Shown here: in pieces, positions 58,893 through 64,000 of the stretch | Numbering within the stretch: the first letter of the stretch is position 1 | Layout of the letters: every line of letters begins with the position of its first letter | Assembly: GCA_015063225.1 (NCBI GenBank) | Contig: SUSU01000001.1 | Coordinates: 90,446-154,445 of the forward strand | Source: Thermoplasmata archaeon | GTDB taxonomy: Archaea; Thermoplasmatota; Thermoplasmata; Methanomassiliicoccales; Methanomethylophilaceae | Reading direction: 5' to 3' | Length of the DNA stretch: 64,000 nt | Translations under genes and position numbers: made by a program | Notes under the pieces: generated by a model | Databases searched by the model: none | Seen by the model: only the letters and a program-made list of their open reading frames with translations | Told to the model about the DNA's origin: nothing

Positions 58893-60077
58893 GTGGACAA
58901 TAGGACCGTTTTGCGTGGCAGGTACCTCGGAAAACTCATGGACCTGACCGCGGATTCTCGCATTAAGGTGATTTACGGTCCTACCTGCATCGGAAAGACC
59001 GTTTTGCTCAGACAATTCAGGTACGAACTCGTCAAAAGCGGTGTTCCGGACACCACAATCGTAACCGTTTCCTTCGACAGGGGTTACAACATCGCGGAGA
59101 CCCCCGAGGCGTACCTCAACCTTCTGACATCCGCTTGCAGGCCCGGTACGAGGTACCTTCTCGTGGACAGCGCACACCTGTCCCCCGGATACTCGGATGT
59201 CATCGCCGCCGTCCACAGGAAGTTCGAGTCCGTCGGAATATACATCACCGTCTGCACCAACAGCATCAGCCATTCCTCGGACCCGCTCTGGGAGAAGGAG
59301 GATATCGCCGTCGGGATCCCCCTCTATCCGTTCACTTTCCGTGAATACCTGGCGCTCCGCCCCGGGGACAGGAACGCCGCTTTCTCCGAGTTCATGAGGA
59401 TCGGAGGCGTGCCGCTGATGTACAAGGACCTCGGTGCCGAGGACCTCTCCATACTGTCGCAGAGCTACGCCCATCTCGTCCTCAACATGCTCATCATGCG
59501 CGAGTCCAAGATCAACCCCACCGCCATGGGCGAGCTCCTGTTCTACATCATCGCACACACCGGGCTCCCGCTCACCATGAAGGAGCTCATCGCGCACTCC
59601 AGCATCGTCGACAACCGCACCCTGGAGAAGTATCTCGAGCGTTTCACCAGCTCCGGCGTCCTCTACTGCTGCGACGGTTACCAGATGGACAGGGGAATGA
59701 AGCCCAGCGCGAAATCCGTGTTCTTCTCCAACGACATCATGTCGGGGACCGTCTTCACCCCCAGGGGCATACAGCCCGCTCCCGCGATATCGCTCCTGTA
59801 CAATCTGGTGTACATCGAGCTCAGGGTCCGCGGGTACAAACCCAGCATACTCATCGCCAAGGGCGGTGTCGTGGGGTTCTGCGTGGGCGAGGGCGGGGAC
59901 AGGGTCATCATCCGTGTAGCCGAATCGGTGGATTACGACAGGACCACCCCGACGTTCTCCACCTACCGCTCCTCCCTCCAGAGGAAGGTCCTGCTCACCC
60001 TGGACCAGCCCAGGCCCGATTACAGCAGGTACTGCCAGAGGAACATCGTCGAGTTCCTGCTCGACGACAGGCTCTGA
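58893..60077 (+). CDS. Archaeal ATP-binding protein (AAA_14/DUF4143-like)
   Basis: KVIYGPTCIGKTVLLRQFRYEL...TRYLLVDSAHLSPGYSDVI...YPFTFREYLAL...IGGVPLMYK; GTG start. Confidence 0.85.
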   Translation: MDNRTVLRGRYLGKLMDLTADSRIKVIYGPTCIGKTVLLRQFRYELVKSGVPDTTIVTVSFDRGYNIAETPEAYLNLLTSACRPGTRYLLVDSAHLSPGYSDVIAAVHRKFESVGIYITVCTNSISHSSDPLWEKEDIAVGIPLYPFTFREYLALRPGDRNAAFSEFMRIGGVPLMYKDLGAEDLSILSQSYAHLVLNMLIMRESKINPTAMGELLFYIIAHTGLPLTMKELIAHSSIVDNRTLEKYLERFTSSGVLYCCDGYQMDRGMKPSAKSVFFSNDIMSGTVFTPRGIQPAPAISLLYNLVYIELRVRGYKPSILIAKGGVVGFCVGEGGDRVIIRVAESVDYDRTTPTFSTYRSSLQRKVLLTLDQPRPDYSRYCQRNIVEFLLDDRL

Positions 60078-60121
60078 ACGAACGGGTTTTCAATCCCTTC
60101 GGCGATAGGGTGCCGATACCG

Positions 60122-60823
60122 ATGATCATCGAATACTGGTCGGACTTCACGTGCCCGTTCTGTTACATCGCGGAGACCCGTCTCAGGAAGGCGCTCGCCG
60201 ATCTGGACCTCACCGGGGAGACGAAGATAGTCTTCAAGGCGTTCAGGCTCAACCCGGGCGCGTCCGTCACCCCGAAGCGCAACATCGTCGAGGGGTTCGC
60301 CCATCACTACGGTATGTCCATGGAGGCCGCGGCCGCCCGCGTGGAGAGCATTTGCGCCATGGGGAGGGGCGAGGGCCTCGATTTCAACTACGGTACGGCC
60401 CATGCGACTAGCACGTTCGACGCCCTCAGGATGGCCAAGTTCGCCCAGTCCAAGGGGAACGACATCTGCAACAGGTTCGTGGACCTCGCATACGAGGCGT
60501 TCTTCTCGAAGAATCTCATAATGTCGGACAGGGAGACGATCCTGGGGATCGCCGAGGGTTGCGGTCTCGACCGTGCCGAGGCAGAGGAGGTCCTCGATTC
60601 CGGTGCCTTCTCGGCGGAGGTCGAGAGGGACGAGGCCGAGGCCTCGATGCTCGGACTCAGCGCCGTGCCCTTCTTCGCTATCAACCACGCCTACGGGATC
60701 CCGGGCGCGGTGGACGTCCGCGACTTCAAGCGCGTGCTCATGAGGGCGTACTCCGAGGAGGAGGCCGAATCGGTCTCGGGGGCGGTCTGCGGCCCCGACG
60801 GATGCGGTCCAAAGTCTACATAA
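60122..60823 (+). CDS. DsbA/FrnE-family oxidoreductase
   Basis: MIIEYWSDFTCPFCYIAETRLRKALADLDLTGETKIVFKAFRLNPGA...SAVPFFAINHAYGIPGA; TAA stop. Confidence 0.93.
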   Translation: MIIEYWSDFTCPFCYIAETRLRKALADLDLTGETKIVFKAFRLNPGASVTPKRNIVEGFAHHYGMSMEAAAARVESICAMGRGEGLDFNYGTAHATSTFDALRMAKFAQSKGNDICNRFVDLAYEAFFSKNLIMSDRETILGIAEGCGLDRAEAEEVLDSGAFSAEVERDEAEASMLGLSAVPFFAINHAYGIPGAVDVRDFKRVLMRAYSEEEAESVSGAVCGPDGCGPKST

Positions 60824-60854
60824 ACAATCAATAGGATACCGAATCCATCCAGGG

Positions 60855-62681
60855 ATGACCATGAGGAGCATTGTGAAGAAAGTGGCCGAGGAGATCGAGA
60901 GGGGCAACATCGGTTCCAACCATGAGTGCCCGTACCACCCTGCGCACTTCACCGGACAGAACTGTTCGTTCTGCTACTGTCCGTTCTATCCCTGTCAGGA
61001 CCCCGATCTCGGGGAGAACATCAAATCCAAGCACGGAGGGGACATATGGTCCTGCTCCGATTGTCTTTTCATCCACCGCAACGAGGTCGTGGAGTTCATC
61101 TACAGGAAGATCGCGGAACTCGGCCTGCAGGCCGGCGACCCCCGTTTCCAATCCGAGGTACTCCCCGAGGCGAAGAGGAGGTTCTGGAAGAGGGGCAGGG
61201 CGGTCATGGTCGTCGGAGCCACCTCCGATGCCGGGAAATCCGTCACCGTCGCGGCCCTCGGGAGGATACTCCACAGGAAGGGATATCTCGTAGCCCCCTT
61301 CAAGAGCCAGAACATGAGTCTGAACTCCAAGGTCACCGTACGCGGCGGCGAGATCGCCATGATACAGGTCCTCCAGGCGCAGGCCATGGGGCTCACCGTG
61401 GCGGACCTCCACATGAATCCCATCCTCATCAAGCCCAAGGGGAACACCGAATCCCAGGTTATGGTGGAGGGGAAGCCCTTCGGGGACTACGACGCCGTCA
61501 CCTACTACTCCGACTTCGTCGAGAACCACGGGGAGGCGATTGTCCGCAGGAACATAGTCTGGCTCAAGAACCGTTACGATTACGTCGTGATGGAGGGGGC
61601 CGGTTCCCCCGCGGAGATAAACATCTACGATAAGGATATCGCCAACATGCGTGCGGCCCGCATAGCCGACGCATCCTGCATCCTCGTGGTGAACGCCGAG
61701 TGGGGCGGGGCGTACGCCTATGCCTGCGGTACCGTCGACCTGCTCCCGCCTGAGGACAGGAAGAGGGTTAAGGGCATCATAATCAACAACGTCCGCGGCG
61801 ACCCCTCCAAGATGAGGTCCGGGGCGGACGAGCTCGAGAGGCTGACCGGGATCCCGGTGATAGGCATCATCCCCCACATCGAGGCCAATCTCCCCTCGGA
61901 GGATTCCGAGGCGCTGCGTTCCAAGACCCGTGTCGGGGAGGGGATCATCAAGATCGTAGTCCCCAGATTCCCGCGTCTGGCTAATTTCACCGACCTCGAC
62001 CCGATGTACGGCGAGGACACCACCGTGGTCTTCGCCGAGACCCCCGAGGAGATCAGGGCCGCTGACGTCATAGTGCTCGCTGGTACGAAGAACTCCGTCA
62101 AGGACCTCCAATGGCTGAAATCGAACGGCATGTTCGAGGCCATCCGCGAGATGAGGGGCAAGGTCCCCATAGTCGGCATATGCGGCGGATACCAGATGAT
62201 GGGCAAGGTCCTCCACGACCCCAAGGGCATAGAGGGAGGGGTGCCTGGAGACCACGAGTGCCTCGGTTTCTTCGACAACGAGACCTCGTGGGAGGAATAC
62301 GACAAGAGGGTCATCCGCGACCACGCCGTCATGATCGAGGGCGGGGGACAGGTGGAAGGATACGAGATTCACATGGGCATGAGCGACGTCCGCGAGAAGC
62401 CCCTGTTCAGGATAGTCAACGTGGGGAGGGAGAAGGAGACCGAGGGTTCCGTCCGCGAGGATGAGATGCTCTTCGGCACATACCTCCACGGATGTTTCGA
62501 CAAGCCCGCCTTCAGGCGCTACGTACTCTCCTTCGCGAAGTGCGGAGGAAAGGAGGTGGAGTTCAAACCCGTCGAGGACTACGACGAGATAGTCGACAGG
62601 AACCTCGACATCCTCGCCGACGGGTTCCAGGAGAATCTGGACATGGATGCCTTCATGAGGATCATGGAGGGGAAGGAATGA
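60855..62681 (+). CDS. cbiP: Cobyric acid synthase with N-terminal cysteine-rich small domain
   Basis: CPYHPAHFTGQNCSFCYCPFYPCQDPDLG...WSCSDCLFIH then VVGATSDAGKSVTVAALGRILHRKGYLVAPFKSQNMSLNS...GICGGYQMMG. Confidence 0.93.
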   Translation: MTMRSIVKKVAEEIERGNIGSNHECPYHPAHFTGQNCSFCYCPFYPCQDPDLGENIKSKHGGDIWSCSDCLFIHRNEVVEFIYRKIAELGLQAGDPRFQSEVLPEAKRRFWKRGRAVMVVGATSDAGKSVTVAALGRILHRKGYLVAPFKSQNMSLNSKVTVRGGEIAMIQVLQAQAMGLTVADLHMNPILIKPKGNTESQVMVEGKPFGDYDAVTYYSDFVENHGEAIVRRNIVWLKNRYDYVVMEGAGSPAEINIYDKDIANMRAARIADASCILVVNAEWGGAYAYACGTVDLLPPEDRKRVKGIIINNVRGDPSKMRSGADELERLTGIPVIGIIPHIEANLPSEDSEALRSKTRVGEGIIKIVVPRFPRLANFTDLDPMYGEDTTVVFAETPEEIRAADVIVLAGTKNSVKDLQWLKSNGMFEAIREMRGKVPIVGICGGYQMMGKVLHDPKGIEGGVPGDHECLGFFDNETSWEEYDKRVIRDHAVMIEGGGQVEGYEIHMGMSDVREKPLFRIVNVGREKETEGSVREDEMLFGTYLHGCFDKPAFRRYVLSFAKCGGKEVEFKPVEDYDEIVDRNLDILADGFQENLDMDAFMRIMEGKE

Positions 62682-63514
62682 GATCCATCCTCTTCCTCGG
62701 GACCGCCTCCGGTGCCGGAAAGACCACCCTCGATGCGGTGTTCTGCCGCTACCTCGTCCGCAAGGGCATCAGAGCCGTTCCTTTCAAGGCCTCCAACCTC
62801 TCGCTGAACTCCTTCGTCACAATCGACGGCAAGGAGATCGGCATGGGTCAGGCCCTCCAGTCGTGGGCCTGCGGCGTAGAACCGAGTGCCCACATGAACC
62901 CCGTTCTGCTCAAGCCGGCCGACGGTCACCGCCTCCAGGTAATCCTCAGGGGGGAGCCCCTGCTGGATGTCGGACCCGACAGGGATTACGACAGGAAGAT
63001 GGTGATGGAGAGGGCCTGCGAGAGCTACGACATCCTCGCTGAGGAGAACGATTTCGTGGTCTGCGAGGGCTCCGGTTCCCCCGCGGAGCTCAACCTCCTC
63101 TCTACCGACATGGCGAACGTGGGGATGATGCGTGCCCGCAGGGTTCCGAGCGTGCTCGTCGCCGACATCGAGAGGGGAGGCGTGTTCGCCGCCATCTACG
63201 GGACGTGGAAGCTCATCCCCGACGATGTCCGTCCCCTACTGAAGGGTTTCCTCATCAACAGGTTCCGCGGGGATGCCTCGCTCCTCGATTCCGGCATCGA
63301 GAAGATTGAGGAGCTCACCGGGATGAAGTGCATCGGTGTCGTTCCCTACGAGAACCTCAGGTTGCCCGAGGAGGACTCCCTTTCCAGCAGCGGCGGGAAG
63401 ATCGGCAAGGGCGACATCCGCAGCGGGTTCATCGACAACCTCGACAGGATGCTCGAGGAGGCCGAGGCCGCCAGTGTTGATTTCTCGATGATCGAGGATA
63501 TGGCGGAACACTGA
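62678..63514 (+). CDS. CbiP-like paralogue with only the N-terminal synthetase domain (no GATase)
   Basis: MRSILFLGTASGAGKTTLDAVFCRYLVRKGIRAVPFKASNLSLNSFVTIDGKEIGMGQALQSWACGVEPSAHMNPVLLKP; ATGA overlap with cbiP; ends at 278 aa. Confidence 0.9.
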   Translation: MRSILFLGTASGAGKTTLDAVFCRYLVRKGIRAVPFKASNLSLNSFVTIDGKEIGMGQALQSWACGVEPSAHMNPVLLKPADGHRLQVILRGEPLLDVGPDRDYDRKMVMERACESYDILAEENDFVVCEGSGSPAELNLLSTDMANVGMMRARRVPSVLVADIERGGVFAAIYGTWKLIPDDVRPLLKGFLINRFRGDASLLDSGIEKIEELTGMKCIGVVPYENLRLPEEDSLSSSGGKIGKGDIRSGFIDNLDRMLEEAEAASVDFSMIEDMAEH

Positions 63515-63709
63515 TCATCCGCCGGATGCTACCCTTATCGCCCTTATCGTGGCGTTGTCGGGGATGTCGCTGTCCATGGGGACGGGCGTGTTCCCGATGG
63601 CGAAAACATAAGCGGAAGGATTGAAACCGAGGTCGCGGACAGCATCCGAGATCGACATGCCTGGCTCAATCTCGAATTCCTGGTTCTGTATGGTGATCTT
63701 GGATGTCAT
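63515..63709 (-). CDS. ThiS/MoaD/SAMP-like ubiquitin-fold protein with C-terminal GG
   Basis: MTSKITIQNQEFEIEPGMSISDAVRDLGFNPSAYVFAIGNTPVPMDSDIPDNATIRAIRVASGG*. Confidence 0.85.
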   Translation of the reverse strand: MTSKITIQNQEFEIEPGMSISDAVRDLGFNPSAYVFAIGNTPVPMDSDIPDNATIRAIRVASGG

Positions 63710-63821
63710 GTTCCATTCTCCGCATCCTCCGAATCCCGCATTCCGAATAACTACCTTTGCCCGGTCGGCAGTGTTGCATAACATCCGATGTTTCATATCC
63801 TTGCGTGTATTCGCGGGGAAC

Positions 63822-64000
63822 ATGTCCGATTTCAAGACCGGTTTGGATCTGTATGTCAGTGCGAAACCTGACAGGATCCTCCTTCTCGATACCGAGACCA
63901 CCGGTCTGAAAGGAGGCCTTTTCGACAAGGACCCGGGCTTCCGTCCGGCGACCGATCCCGAGGAATCGTCCCGGCTGGATTCCCTTAACTGGAACAATTA
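63822..64000 (+). CDS. DEDD-type 3'-5' exonuclease-like protein, partial (runs off window)
   Basis: My translation: MSDFKTGLDLYVSAKPDRILLLDTETTGLKGGLFDKDPGFRPATDPEESSRLDSLNWNN...; DTETTGL ExoI motif. Confidence 0.7.
   Translation, partial: MSDFKTGLDLYVSAKPDRILLLDTETTGLKGGLFDKDPGFRPATDPEESSRLDSLNWNN

Noticed and set aside
60828-62489. 553-aa minus-strand ORF
   Set aside because: Antisense shadow of cbiP.
1-64000. CRISPR arrays, IS elements or prophage
   Set aside because: No regularly spaced repeats, transposase, integrase or capsid-like ORFs were found on either strand.

Overview
The window is a gene-dense archaeal chromosome segment. It is most consistent with a Methanomassiliicoccales-like methanogen, judging from archaeal MptD, ADH synthase, FBP aldolase/phosphatase, archaeal DnaG, Trm1, cobalamin genes, and an almost exclusive use of TGA stops. 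I found about 55 protein genes and no rRNA, convincing tRNA, CRISPR array or IS element. Main blocks are: an InlB-repeat surface protein (partial); HPP and MFS-UspA membrane proteins; argCJBD; a DEAD-box helicase; two large UPF1/SF1-type helicases; NCS2 permease, Na/Pi symporter, DtxR and TetR regulators; UbiD, MMPL, PurA, Trm1, MptD, NadA, AspS, FBP and TPI; a secreted PLD protein; CbiK; IscU/IscS; a LonB-like ATPase without protease domain; DnaG; a YhaO/YhaN-like nuclease pair; CbiP and a truncated CbiP paralogue; a MoaD/ThiS-like protein; and a partial exonuclease. The strongest observation is that both large SF1 helicases are each interrupted by a single in-frame TAG (15903-15905 and 20153-20155) and are otherwise open for hundreds to thousands of codons. 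None of the ~53 complete genes whose stop I inspected ends in TAG. This points to UAG decoding (pyrrolysine) in two helicases, one with the architecture of a DUF4011-helicase-Vsr/REase-DUF3320 defence protein. The same gene carries a perfect, frame-preserving inverted duplication (21443-21538) that looks like a double template switch.
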